Assembly (NCBI RefSeq): GCF_001039355.2
Contig: NW_019775391.1
Location: 499,541 to 563,540, forward strand
Source of the DNA: Lingula anatina
Taxonomy: Eukaryota; Brachiopoda; Lingulata; Lingulida; Lingulidae
Direction: 5' to 3'
DNA length: 64,000 nucleotides
Shown: positions 51,870 to 62,937 of the stretch, piece after piece
Layout: the number at the start of each line of letters is the position of its first letter
How positions within the stretch are numbered: position 1 is the stretch's first letter
The notes under the pieces: generated by a model
Database searches by the model: none
What the model was told of the DNA's origin: nothing
What the model saw: the letters and a program-made list of their open reading frames with translations, nothing else
Position numbers and translations under genes: made by a program

Positions 51870-53616
51870 GTAAGTGTCATACACAGTTATAGCACTAATA
51901 TCTAGATGGCAAGGGAATAGGCATAAAACGTATGTTACCTAGAAATGCTGAGGAGATAACATAATAGTCTGAGAGTAGAGGAAGCACTAGTTAAAACAGG
52001 TGCCTTTAGATTGGTAACTTGAATAACATTGGGATTGCTAGACAGTTTGTAGTGATAATTTGGTTTTTAAAATCCATATTTTTACCTGCTGTGTGGATAA
52101 CCTGCACTTATTTGGATATCTCCATGTCTGAGTGCATTCTTATTTCTGCATTAATATTAAGAAAACAATGGAATAAGATTTTGTATAGAAAAAGTACAAT
52201 GTAAAGAATTGATTTTTGCTTAAGTAATATGCCCAATGACAAATCAATTTATGGAGTTTTAAACCTTCATTTTAGTTAACCTATTTATAAAATAGCTCTG
52301 TCAATATATTCATTTGACACAAAAGCAAATATTTTTAGTATTTATTTAATATCATCTCATGCAGAAGATACTATAAAAGTTTAAAAAAAAATCATCTAAA
52401 TTGCAACAAGCACACATTGAATGTTTTGACTGAATTTGTCATTGTTGATTCTTACATAAATTAAAATTAAAACATATACATATTTCCACTCTTTGGACAT
52501 AAAATACATACAGTTGTACTTGTTTGACATTATTTTTGATTGGACTCTTAACAGCAAGGGTTATAACTTGTTTTATTATATCATAAATATTAATAAATAG
52601 ATAAGACTGCATCTTTGCTAATTTAGACAGTTAAACTAGTAAAACTAATATGAATCAACAAAATTACACAAAACATGCAATTTTTCTGTATATGTCTTTG
52701 AATTAGTTTTGTGTTTAATACAGTGCCCTCCAACTTGACACCAGAGTGCATACAACTTGAAATGAAAAAAAAAAAACTGCATCCTTGCTCACTGTGTAGT
52801 CACCTAGTCCCATGCCAGCGCCAACAAAACGTACAAACTATACACTTCATCATTTTCCTTGATTTCAACACAAAAGGATTGTTGTCCTTTTTTTTTTATC
52901 CATCCCCCTCAAGTCTCCAAACACATAATTTCCTAATTGATTGACATTCACCATCTAAGTAGTTTTCAAGCAGCCCATCCACTCATATTGTTGTTTTTGT
53001 TTGGGTTTCCTATTACTGCTTGATACATCTGACTGGCAGCTTGATTTGAATTTTTCATTTCCTCCTTAGCCTTTTAGTATTCCAGCATAAGTGATCTTGG
53101 TTGTATTGTACCTCCCTATTCCAATATCTCCCAGTAGATAGAGTTGCAGCAGTGTTTTCCTAAATGGATTTAGTTCCAGTGCCAAACACAAAAGTCTGAT
53201 GGAAAAATCTCTTAAATTATTCAGCAAAAATAGGGTATATGGAAATTAAATTAGGGATGGAGTCGATGAACTGGTTAGAACATAGGGCTCTGTTGTATTA
53301 ATTCCTCTTATGTTTGCAGAGCAGATTTTGTTGTATTTATTTTATTTGTTCTCATCAAGGTTTTGTTAGTGATCAGTAGATTTCCTGGTTGAGATAATGT
53401 ATCTGCTGTTAAAACCCCATCAATACTGCATGGAGCATACTAACGCATGGCAAAGACTGTTCTTCCATAGAAAAAGATACTGATTAGCCAGCAGGAAACA
53501 ACCACCACCATTTATTGATCTTTTCTCCTACAACTTTTTGTTTTAAGTTTTGTTTTTAGTCATCTCGACTTTTTCAGTTTTCGATTTAGAATTTGCTATT
53601 CCATTTTTGTTTGTAG
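51870..53616. other. Intron (copy 1)
   Basis: About 1.7 kb, AT-rich, with no supported exon. Confidence 0.6.
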
Positions 53617-53808
53617 CTAACAACAACAACAACAACACGCCAGCCTCAATTAACAATGTCCCATCATCCCCCATGAAAGTCCAGACCGAGGCTGCCCAGG
53701 CGGTCGAGACCAGCAACGGTAGTTTGACCGAACTGAAACCCATTTCTCAGGGAGTTCCCACTCCGCAATCATACAACAACATTCCGTTTAGTTCCACAGG
53801 GCAGTATT
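53617..53808 (+). CDS. Pax2/5/8 192-nt exon, Asn-rich start, copy 1
   Basis: The acceptor is TTTGTAG and the donor is TATT|GTAAGT at 53808/53809. It begins with Thr, six Asn from an AAC run directly at the splice site, then TPASINNVPSSPMKVQTEAA, and ends FSSTGQY. It is symmetric, phase 1 to phase 1. The Ser/Thr/Pro/Gln-rich composition is typical of an activation domain. The copy at 57630-57821 appears identical. Confidence 0.85.
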
Positions 53809-55101
53809 GTAAGTGGACCACAGGTCAGAGAGGCATAGACTGACCTTTTGCTTATTGATACTGACCTCAACTTTCCATAACCCTCCTCTCCTATTCCTCT
53901 CCATCCTCATCCTCATGGGGTTTTAATATTTCATTGATGTTCTGGTTTAGGGTCTAACCAACAGCCATCCTGCAGAGACACATCAACATTATACTTTTAC
54001 AGTAACAGTCGTAACAATAATATGGCCTTGTTTTGGTTCATGGTTTGATTTGTATTGTTTGTACTAATTATTGTCCTGTAATTTGCACTTAACAAGATTT
54101 TATATCTGCATTTTATTAACTTTTTAAATAATTTATTTATTTTCAAATTACATCATGTTGCCCATTGTTTTCATTGAAATTTATCCATTTCCCATTACAG
54201 AAAGTTAGACAGATCTATAAAAGTAACTAATCTAAAAAAATATTGGTTTATTTCTTAACTGGTTTCCACAACATTTGGCATATGTTTGAACCAATAATGT
54301 AGGCAGTATGTTGAATTTTAGTTTTGTGCAGTATATTATAATTCTGATGAGGAATAGTGTGAGCATATAACTGTTTTCTAAATGACTTTTTTAGTTTGGT
54401 AAATTATGTTCATTTATTGTTATGGATGCCATTTACACAATTAATTTTAAATAATACCACAAAAGAAATAAATTAAGTTCAGATACAAATTTCTCCCCAA
54501 TACCTTGTGAGATATAAGAATTTAAAGTGTTTCTGTAACGGGAAATTTAAGAAAAATCATATCAAATCTGAATAGATATATTTATATCAACAAGTTTGTC
54601 CATTTATTTCTGCTTATTTTTCATCTTTGGTACTCTTGGTTTGTATGGTGTTGCTTGCATGTAAATACCAAATTATTGGCTAAAAGCAATCACAAAGTGG
54701 ATATCACTTCTCTTTAACATTTTTGTATCTTTGCTTGTAGCATCTAGATAAATTGTTTACAATAGGAATTGTGCGCATCCAAGTTATTTTCTACCTTCAA
54801 GCATCTCCAGCTTTTGTTAATTGAACCTTTCTTGTTTGCTCTGGGGAACTGGGAAGTTAATTTAACAAATTTGTTAAGCATTTTATGGCATTGATCAATA
54901 TTCTATAAGTTTAAACATTCATCATATGTATTTATTAGAAATTGTAATTTTATAATTTGTTACCTTTCTGTGAGATTCATATCCACATACATACCTTCAC
55001 TTATGTCATGATTATTTTACAACTTTACTTTCAGTTTAATTCCTGGATCTTGCTACATCATAATGGTTATAAATTAATCATAAAAACATTTTCTCTTTCA
55101 G
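53809..55101. other. Intron (copy 1)
   Basis: About 1.3 kb, AT-rich; nothing supported. Confidence 0.6.
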
Positions 55102-55215
55102 CACAAACTAACTACACAGCCAGTCATACATCTTATAGCAATCAACCCATGCCTAGTTTGCCGCCTCTGGTTTTGCCTCCAGGCTCTAGTAATTATGCCA
55201 CAGGCCCTGTAACAG
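55102..55215 (+). CDS. Pax2/5/8 114-nt exon, copy 1
   Basis: The acceptor is TCTCTTTCAG and the donor is ACAG|GTGAGA at 55215/55216. It reads SQTNYTASHTSYSNQP, then MPSLPPLVLPPGSS, and ends NYATGPVT. It is symmetric, phase 1 to phase 1. The Pro- and Tyr-containing run is reminiscent of the LPGYPPHVPP region in vertebrate PAX2 and PAX5, where an activation domain lies. Reading on into the intron gives a stop after about 20 residues, so intron retention would truncate the protein. Confidence 0.85.
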
Positions 55216-55793
55216 GTGAGAATTCTAAACTATTTTACAGTAGGCAAAAGTATGATTATGTCGAGTTATTATTGTAGAAATGGGTACTGAAGCAAGGATA
55301 CCCAAAATAGGCAGAACTGTGGTTAAATAGGGCACAATAACCAACCAATCAGAGACTTGGAATTCTTTAATAGGTAATCATTACTCATCTTATTAAGGAC
55401 TGTTATTCTGTAGGGGAGAGTCTGAGGGTCCGTATGCATACTTCTTTTTATTATGGCTCTTTTTAGTGGTATTATGTGTTTATTACTAGATTTTATCAAT
55501 ATTTTTTTTCACAAAGATGGGATGTGAAGGCATTTCGAACAGGGCACACGGCACTTTCTCACAATAAAGGTCCTATTTTCCATCTTCACTTTGAACAGTA
55601 AACACATTTGTCACCATTGAAAATGATGGAAATAAAATACTTAGTCCACATATAGAAAACAATGCAGATATCTGTCCACCACCGCCCCTGATTAATNTCA
55701 TCAATAAATGATTTCAGATAAATGTTTCTGTTATCTAAAAACATTTGCAGAAAATTTATTTGGATTTTTATCACATTTTGTATCTGCATTTAG

Positions 55794-55874
55794 GTTCTGT
55801 AACACCTATTTATAATCGGATGGATGTTAAAGTATTGGAATCTCATCATTTGGCCGAACAGGGAGCTTTTGGGA
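55794..55874 (+). CDS. Pax2/5/8 81-nt exon, copy 2
   Basis: Same sequence as 51789-51869 as far as I can compare, with the same splice sites and phase 1-1. It is probably the other allele of the same exon. If the tandem order is real, adding it would still keep the frame. Confidence 0.75.
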
Positions 55875-57629
55875 GTAAGTGTCATACACAGTTATAGCAC
55901 TAATATCTAGATGGAAAGGGAATAGGCATAAAACGTATGTTACCTAGAAATGCTGAGGAGATAACATAATAGTCTGATAGTAGAGGAAGCACTAGTTAAA
56001 ACAGGTGCCTTTAGATTGGTAACTTGAATAACATTGGGATTGCTAGACAGTTTGTAGTGATAATTTGGTTTTTAAAATCCATATTTTTACCTGCTGTGTG
56101 GATAACCTGCACTTATTTGGATATCTCCATGTCTGAGTGCATTCTTATTTCTGCATTAATATTAAGAAAACAATGGAATAAGATTTTGTATAGAAAAAAT
56201 ACAATGTAAAGAATTGATTTTTGCTTAAGTAATATGCCCAATGACAAATCAATTTATGGAGTTTTAAACCTTCATTTCAGTTAACCTATTTATAAAATAG
56301 CTCTGTCAATATATTCTTTTGACACAAAAGCAAATATTTTTAGTATTTATTTAATATCATCTCATGCAGAAGATACTATAAAAGTTTTTTAAAAAATCAT
56401 CTAAATTGCAACAAGCACACATTGAATGTTTTGACTGAATTTATCATTTTTTATTCTTACATAAATTAAAACTAAAACATATACATATTTCCACTCTTTA
56501 GACATAAAATACATACAGTTGTACTTGTTTGACATTATTTTTGATTGGACTCTTTACAGCAAGGGTTATAACTTGTGTTATTATATCATAAATATTAATA
56601 AATAGATAAGACTGCATCTTTGCTAATTTAGACAGTAGCATTTTTTTACAAGTAAAATTAATATAAATCAACAAAATTAGACAAAATATGCAAATTTTCT
56701 GTATATGTCTTTGAATTAGTTTTGTGTTTAATACAGTGCCCTCCAACTTGACACCAGAGTGCATACAACTAGAAATGAAAAAAAACAAAACTGCATCCTT
56801 GCACACTGTGTAGTCACCTAGTCCCATGCCAGCGCCAACAAAACGTACAAACTATACACTTCATCATTTTCCTTGATTTCAACACAAAAGGATTGTTGTC
56901 CTTTTTTTTATCCATCCCCCTCAAGTCTCCAAACACATAATTTCCTAATTGATTGACATTCACCATCTAAGTAGTTTTCAAGCAGCCCATCCACTCATAT
57001 TGTTGTTTTTGTTTGGGTTTCCTATTACTGCTTGATACATCTGACTGGCAGCTTGATTTGAATTTTTCATTTCCTCCTTAGCCTTTTAGTATTCCAGCAT
57101 AAGTGATCTTGGTTGTATTGTACCTCCCTATTCCAATATCTCCCAGTAGATAGAGTTGCAGCAGTGTTTTCCTAAATGGATTTAGTTCCAGTGCCAAACA
57201 CAAAAGTCTGATGGAAAAATCTCTTAAATTATTCAGCAAAAAATAGGGTATATGGAAATTAAATTAGGGATGGAGTCGATGAACTGGTTAGAACATAGGG
57301 CTCTGTTGTATTAATTCCTCTTATGTTTGCAGAGCAGATTTTGTTGTATTTATTTTATTTGTTCTCATCAAGGTTTTGTTAGTGATCAGTAGATTTCCTG
57401 GTAGAGATAATGTATCTGCTGTTAAAACCCCATCAATACTGCATGGAGCATACTAACGCATGGCAAAGACTGTTCTTCCATAGAAAAAGATACTGATTAG
57501 CCAGCAGGAAACAACCACCACCATTTATTGATCTTTTCTCCTGCAACTTTTTGTTTTAAGTTTTGTTTTTAGTCATCTCAACTTTTTCAGTTTTCGATTT
57601 AGTATTTGCTGTTCCATTTTTGTTTGTAG

Positions 57630-57821
57630 CTAACAACAACAACAACAACACGCCAGCCTCAATTAACAATGTCCCATCATCCCCCATGAAAGTCCAGACC
57701 GAGGCTGCCCAGGCGGTCGAGACCAGCAACGGTAGTTTGACCGAACTGAAACCCATTTCTCAGGGAGTTCCCACTCCGCAATCATACAACAACATTCCGT
57801 TTAGTTCCACAGGGCAGTATT
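57630..57821 (+). CDS. Pax2/5/8 192-nt exon, copy 2
   Basis: Same coding sequence as 53617-53808, with the same acceptor and donor and the same Asn run from AAC repeats. Flanking intron bases carry several differences, including just before the acceptor. Probably the second allele. Confidence 0.75.
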
Positions 57822-59126
57822 GTAAGTGGACCACAAGTCAGAGAGGCATAGACTGACCTTTTGCTTATTGATACTGACCTCAACTTTCCATAACCCTCCT
57901 CTCCTCTTCCTCACCAACCTCATCCTCATCCTCATGGGGTTTTAATATTTCATTGATGTTTTGGTTTAGGGTCTAACCAACATCCATCCTGCAGAGACAC
58001 ATCAACATTATACTTTTACAGTAACAGTCGTAACAATAATATGGCCTTGTTTTGGTTCATGGTTTGATTTGTATTGTTTGTACTAATTATTGTCCTGTAA
58101 TTAGCACTTAACAAGATTTTATATCTGCATTTTATTAACTTTTTAAATAATTTATTTATTTTCAAATTACACCATGTTGCCCATTGTTTTCATTGAAATT
58201 TATCCATTTCCCATTACAGAAAGTTAAACAGATCTATAAAAGTAACTAATCTAAAAGAATATTGGTTTATTTCTTAACTGGTTTCCACAAAATTTGGCAT
58301 ATGTTTGAACCAATAATATAGGCAGTATGTTCAATTTTAGTTTTGTGCAGTATATTATAATTCTGATGAGGAATAGTGAGCATATAACTGTTTTCTAAAT
58401 GACTTTTTTGGTTTTGTAAATTATGTTCATTTATTGTTATGGATGCCATTTACACAGTTAATTTTAAATAATACCACAAAAGAAATAAATTTCGTTCAGA
58501 TACAAATTTCTCCCCAATACCTTGTGAGATATAAGAATTTAAAGTGTTTCTGCAACGGGAAATTTAAGAAAAATCATATCAAATCTGAATAGATATATAT
58601 ATATATATATATCAACAAGTTTGTCCATTTATTTCTGCTTATTTTTCATCTTTGGTACTTTTGGTTTGTATGGTGTTGCTTGCATGTAAATACCAAATTA
58701 TTGGCTCAAAGCAATCACAAAGTGGATATCACTTCTCTTTAACATTTTTGTATCTTTGCTTGTAGCATCTAGATAAATTGTTTACAATAGGAATTGTGCG
58801 CATCCAAGTTATTTTCTACCTTCAAGAATCTACAGCTTTTGTTAATTGAACCTTTCTTGTTTGCTCTGGGGAACTGGGAAGTTAATTTAACAAATTTGTT
58901 AAGCATTTTATGGCATTGATCAATATTCTATAAGTTTAAACATTCATCATATGTATTTATTAGAAATTGTAATTTTATAATTTGTTACCTTTCTGTGTGA
59001 TTCATATCCACTTACATACCTTCACTTACGTCATGATTATTTTACAACTTTACTTTCAGTTTAATTCCTGGATCTTGCTACATCATAATGGTTATAAATT
59101 AATCATAAAAACATTTTCTCTTTCAG

Positions 59127-59240
59127 CACAAACTAACTACACAGCCAGTCATACATCTTATAGCAATCAACCCATGCCGAGTTTGCCACCTCTGGTTTTG
59201 CCTCCAGGCTCTAGTAATTATGCCACAGGCCCTGTAACAG
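59127..59240 (+). CDS. Pax2/5/8 114-nt exon, copy 2
   Basis: Copy of 55102-55215 with the same splice sites. Two differences were seen, both synonymous changes in Pro codons. This is the last exon I can place firmly; it leaves one base (G), so the next exon must begin with two bases of a split codon. Confidence 0.75.
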
Positions 59241-59711
59241 GTGAGAATTCTAAACTATTTTACAGTAGGCAAAAGTATGATTATGTCGAGTTATTATTTT
59301 AGAAATGGGTACTGAAGCAAGGATACCCAAAATAGGCAGAACTGTGGTTAAATAGGGCACAATAACCAACCAATCAGAGACTTGGAATTCTTTAATAGGT
59401 AATCATTACTCATCTTATTAAGGACTGTAGGGGAGAGTCTGAGGGTCCGTATGCATACTTCTTTTTATTATGGCTCTTTTTAGTGGTATTATGTGTTTAT
59501 TACTAGATTTTATCAATATTTTTTTCACAAAGATGGGATGTGAAGGCATTTCGAACAGGGCACACGGCACTTTCTCACAATAAAGGTCCTATTTTCCATC
59601 TTCACTTTGAACAGTAAACACATTTGTCACCATTGAAAATGATGGAAATAAAATACTTAGTCCACATATAGAAAACAATGCAGATATCTGTCCACCACCG
59701 CCCCTGATTTA

Positions 59712-61071
59712 TTGCCTCTCTGTCCGGACAAGACTGACCGGCTTGACCGGTCTGTCACATTCAGAGATTTCCAAGTGATTTTTAAGTTTGAAAACTGAGT
59801 GCAAAAACCTTGGCTAATATATCTGTCACATGGGCCTTTCAGGTTACAATGCTTATTTATACATATATGAGGAAATGTTGAAAAGTTATTGATTTGTCAT
59901 CGTTTAACTGGTTCAGCTCACTGCTTAGCAGTTTGGATCAGAGCTCTGTCAGTGCAGAAAAGTTTAATTTACCATGTAGTAAAAAAAAAAAAGAAAAAAA
60001 ACAATGGAGAAAGTGATCAAGCTTCATGCATTCTGTCATACCAAGTGTCCATTATGTGATGTAACAACCCATATGTTATGAACCAGTAACAGGCGCACAA
60101 CATGAGTAAAGAAAGAGAAAGTTTTCCATCATAGTTTTGAAAACAAAGACTAATTCTGTAAATTGAGAGAAGAGATATAATATTGCCTGTTTATTGTTCT
60201 TTTATTTAAGGATAGAAACTCGTCTTGCATGTATCAAAACTGGTGTTTTATAAACCAATATGAGCTGTAGTTTTATGTCAAACACAAGTATTAAATGAGA
60301 GAAAAGGTATATTGTCTTTTGTTTATTGTTCCCTCACTTAATGACAGGGACTTGGATAAATAGGCACTCACTGTATTGAAAGTTTACATGGGTTAGGAGT
60401 GATAGATCAGCTAGTTTTGGCACCTGTAGTTTGAACATTGAGAAATAATATGAAATCAGGACATGTTAAAGAAAAAAAAAAGAAAAAAAAGAAAAAGGAG
60501 TTTATTACTATAAGAATGTTTTTTAAACATCTTTTCATAAGAATTTTTTATGAACAAGTTCATTTGATGTGCTAGCCCATATGTTTACCTTCTCCGAAAA
60601 GAGGTTACAATTCTACTGTTATTTTGGTATTTGGGCATCTAACTTTGAAACAAAGTCTTTGCATACATTGTTCAGGTTATATTTCTTTTTATACAAGTTT
60701 CAGATATCCTCAAGGAAACAATGATTAAATCATGGCTTTTTTGCTTTGTTTTATGGTTAATTGATTTTTTTTTTTTTTTTTGACTTTGGAGTCACTTCCT
60801 ATCGTGGACGTAAACCCATTCTTTTATTTAACTCAAGATTGCACCATGTAGCTGATTTTAAGGTTGAATCAAGGGCTCGAGCAGGCGAATTACACAATCA
60901 CTTCACATATTAATGTTGTCCTCCATGGCATTCTTAAAATTAATCATAAAGGATGAAGGGTATAGTTGCTACCAGTTGATGGGAGAGGAAGAGAGGCTCC
61001 TTTTCTTTGTGGTCTTTGGCTTCCTTTACATCAATTTTTCCCCACTATAGTTCTGTTATTTGTAAAATAAA
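59712..61071. repeat. Duplicated block D, copy 1
   Basis: 1360 bp ending at an N at 61072, repeated at 61073-62432 with the same length and one difference noticed (60539 A versus 61900 G). A-rich and T-rich runs inside are kept exactly. Most likely unmerged contig overlap. Confidence 0.9.
59843..59892 (+). CDS. Speculative short alternative terminal exon
   Basis: After the acceptor GGCCTTTCAG, a phase-1 join from 59240 would add GYNAYLYIYEEMLKSY and then a TGA stop. The YNAY motif loosely recalls YTAYNE in vertebrate PAX2, but the match is too short to rely on. A possible AATAAA signal occurs near the end of block D. The same sequence recurs at 61204-61253. Confidence 0.15.
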
Positions 61072-61072
61072 N

Positions 61073-62432
61073 TTGCCTCTCTGTCCGGACAAGACTGACC
61101 GGCTTGACCGGTCTGTCACATTCAGAGATTTCCAAGTGATTTTTAAGTTTGAAAACTGAGTGCAAAAACCTTGGCTAATATATCTGTCACATGGGCCTTT
61201 CAGGTTACAATGCTTATTTATACATATATGAGGAAATGTTGAAAAGTTATTGATTTGTCATCGTTTAACTGGTTCAGCTCACTGCTTAGCAGTTTGGATC
61301 AGAGCTCTGTCAGTGCAGAAAAGTTTAATTTACCATGTAGTAAAAAAAAAAAAGAAAAAAAACAATGGAGAAAGTGATCAAGCTTCATGCATTCTGTCAT
61401 ACCAAGTGTCCATTATGTGATGTAACAACCCATATGTTATGAACCAGTAACAGGCGCACAACATGAGTAAAGAAAGAGAAAGTTTTCCATCATAGTTTTG
61501 AAAACAAAGACTAATTCTGTAAATTGAGAGAAGAGATATAATATTGCCTGTTTATTGTTCTTTTATTTAAGGATAGAAACTCGTCTTGCATGTATCAAAA
61601 CTGGTGTTTTATAAACCAATATGAGCTGTAGTTTTATGTCAAACACAAGTATTAAATGAGAGAAAAGGTATATTGTCTTTTGTTTATTGTTCCCTCACTT
61701 AATGACAGGGACTTGGATAAATAGGCACTCACTGTATTGAAAGTTTACATGGGTTAGGAGTGATAGATCAGCTAGTTTTGGCACCTGTAGTTTGAACATT
61801 GAGAAATAATATGAAATCAGGACATGTTAAAGAAAAAAAAAAGAAAAAAAAGAAAAAGGAGTTTATTACTATAAGAATGTTTTTTAAACATCTTTTCATG
61901 AGAATTTTTTATGAACAAGTTCATTTGATGTGCTAGCCCATATGTTTACCTTCTCCGAAAAGAGGTTACAATTCTACTGTTATTTTGGTATTTGGGCATC
62001 TAACTTTGAAACAAAGTCTTTGCATACATTGTTCAGGTTATATTTCTTTTTATACAAGTTTCAGATATCCTCAAGGAAACAATGATTAAATCATGGCTTT
62101 TTTGCTTTGTTTTATGGTTAATTGATTTTTTTTTTTTTTTTTGACTTTGGAGTCACTTCCTATCGTGGACGTAAACCCATTCTTTTATTTAACTCAAGAT
62201 TGCACCATGTAGCTGATTTTAAGGTTGAATCAAGGGCTCGAGCAGGCGAATTACACAATCACTTCACATATTAATGTTGTCCTCCATGGCATTCTTAAAA
62301 TTAATCATAAAGGATGAAGGGTATAGTTGCTACCAGTTGATGGGAGAGGAAGAGAGGCTCCTTTTCTTTGTGGTCTTTGGCTTCCTTTACATCAATTTTT
62401 CCCCACTATAGTTCTGTTATTTGTAAAATAAA
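61073..62432. repeat. Duplicated block D, copy 2
   Basis: Second copy of 59712-61071, continuous with the downstream single-copy sequence. No supported gene apart from the speculative exon at 61204-61253. Confidence 0.9.
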
Positions 62433-62657
62433 GATACCTCTTTGATGCCACCCATATTTTGAAACTGATACCATATCATACCATATCACTGCAAAAAGAA
62501 AAAAAAACACATTGGAAACCACCAATAAGAAGAACAGTTGTTTGAATACAATGATATGACTTGTGATGGGCGAAGAAAAAAAAAACGTTGATCGGAAACA
62601 GTAAACTGTTTGTCAAACTGTGTGGTCTGCTTCTGCCACAGTGCCAGTAATTTACAG

Positions 62658-62734
62658 GTATGGTTACAAATACACCTGTGCCGTCTGCTCCTGTGCCATT
62701 CATAGTGCAGGCATTTTTCCTAAAGCCAGAATAA
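62658..62734 (+). CDS. Speculative terminal exon
   Basis: After the acceptor TTTACAG, a phase-1 join from 59240 gives GMVTNTPVPSAPVP followed by about ten residues and a TAA stop that overlaps an AATAAA-like signal. TGMV at the junction matches the TGMV in vertebrate PAX5, and the Pro/Val/Ser composition suits the region. However, the conserved WRF and SPYYYS-like C terminus is missing, and a competing acceptor at about 62639 reads a different frame. Confidence 0.25.
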
Positions 62735-62908
62735 AGCAACTGTCCAGAAGAAGAATAGGCATTCTAATGGAGCAGTTATTTTTCCTTTGTGCTGGTGGTT
62801 TATAAAAATGACGAAGGAATGTTTGGCAAAGCAGTAATTGCTGCGGAGAGTTTAAGGAACAAATTTAAGTGGCTTAGCTTGAAAAAGATATGCAAAGGTA
62901 AAATTTAC

Positions 62909-62937
62909 AAAAAAAAAAAAAAAAAAAAAAAAAAAAA
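62909..62937. repeat. Poly-A tract
   Basis: An uninterrupted run of about 29 A. It could be a retroposed tail or slippage product; no attached element was identified. Confidence 0.8.

Larger units (their letters stand above)
51693..55696. repeat. Duplicated block C, copy 1
   Basis: About 4.0 kb, ending at an N at 55697 and repeated from 55698 to about 59711. Introns differ by scattered substitutions and small indels, while exons are nearly identical. This looks like two alleles placed in tandem by assembly, although a recent real duplication cannot be excluded. Confidence 0.85.
55698..59711. repeat. Duplicated block C, copy 2
   Basis: Second copy of 51693-55696. It differs by scattered SNPs, small indels and an AT microsatellite expansion near 58592-58612. 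It runs directly into block D without an N. Confidence 0.85.

Noticed and set aside
62620-62805. Alternative reading of the 62.6-kb region (Cys/Tyr-rich)
   Set aside because: It uses a different acceptor and gives no Pax-like sequence. It cannot be told apart from chance.
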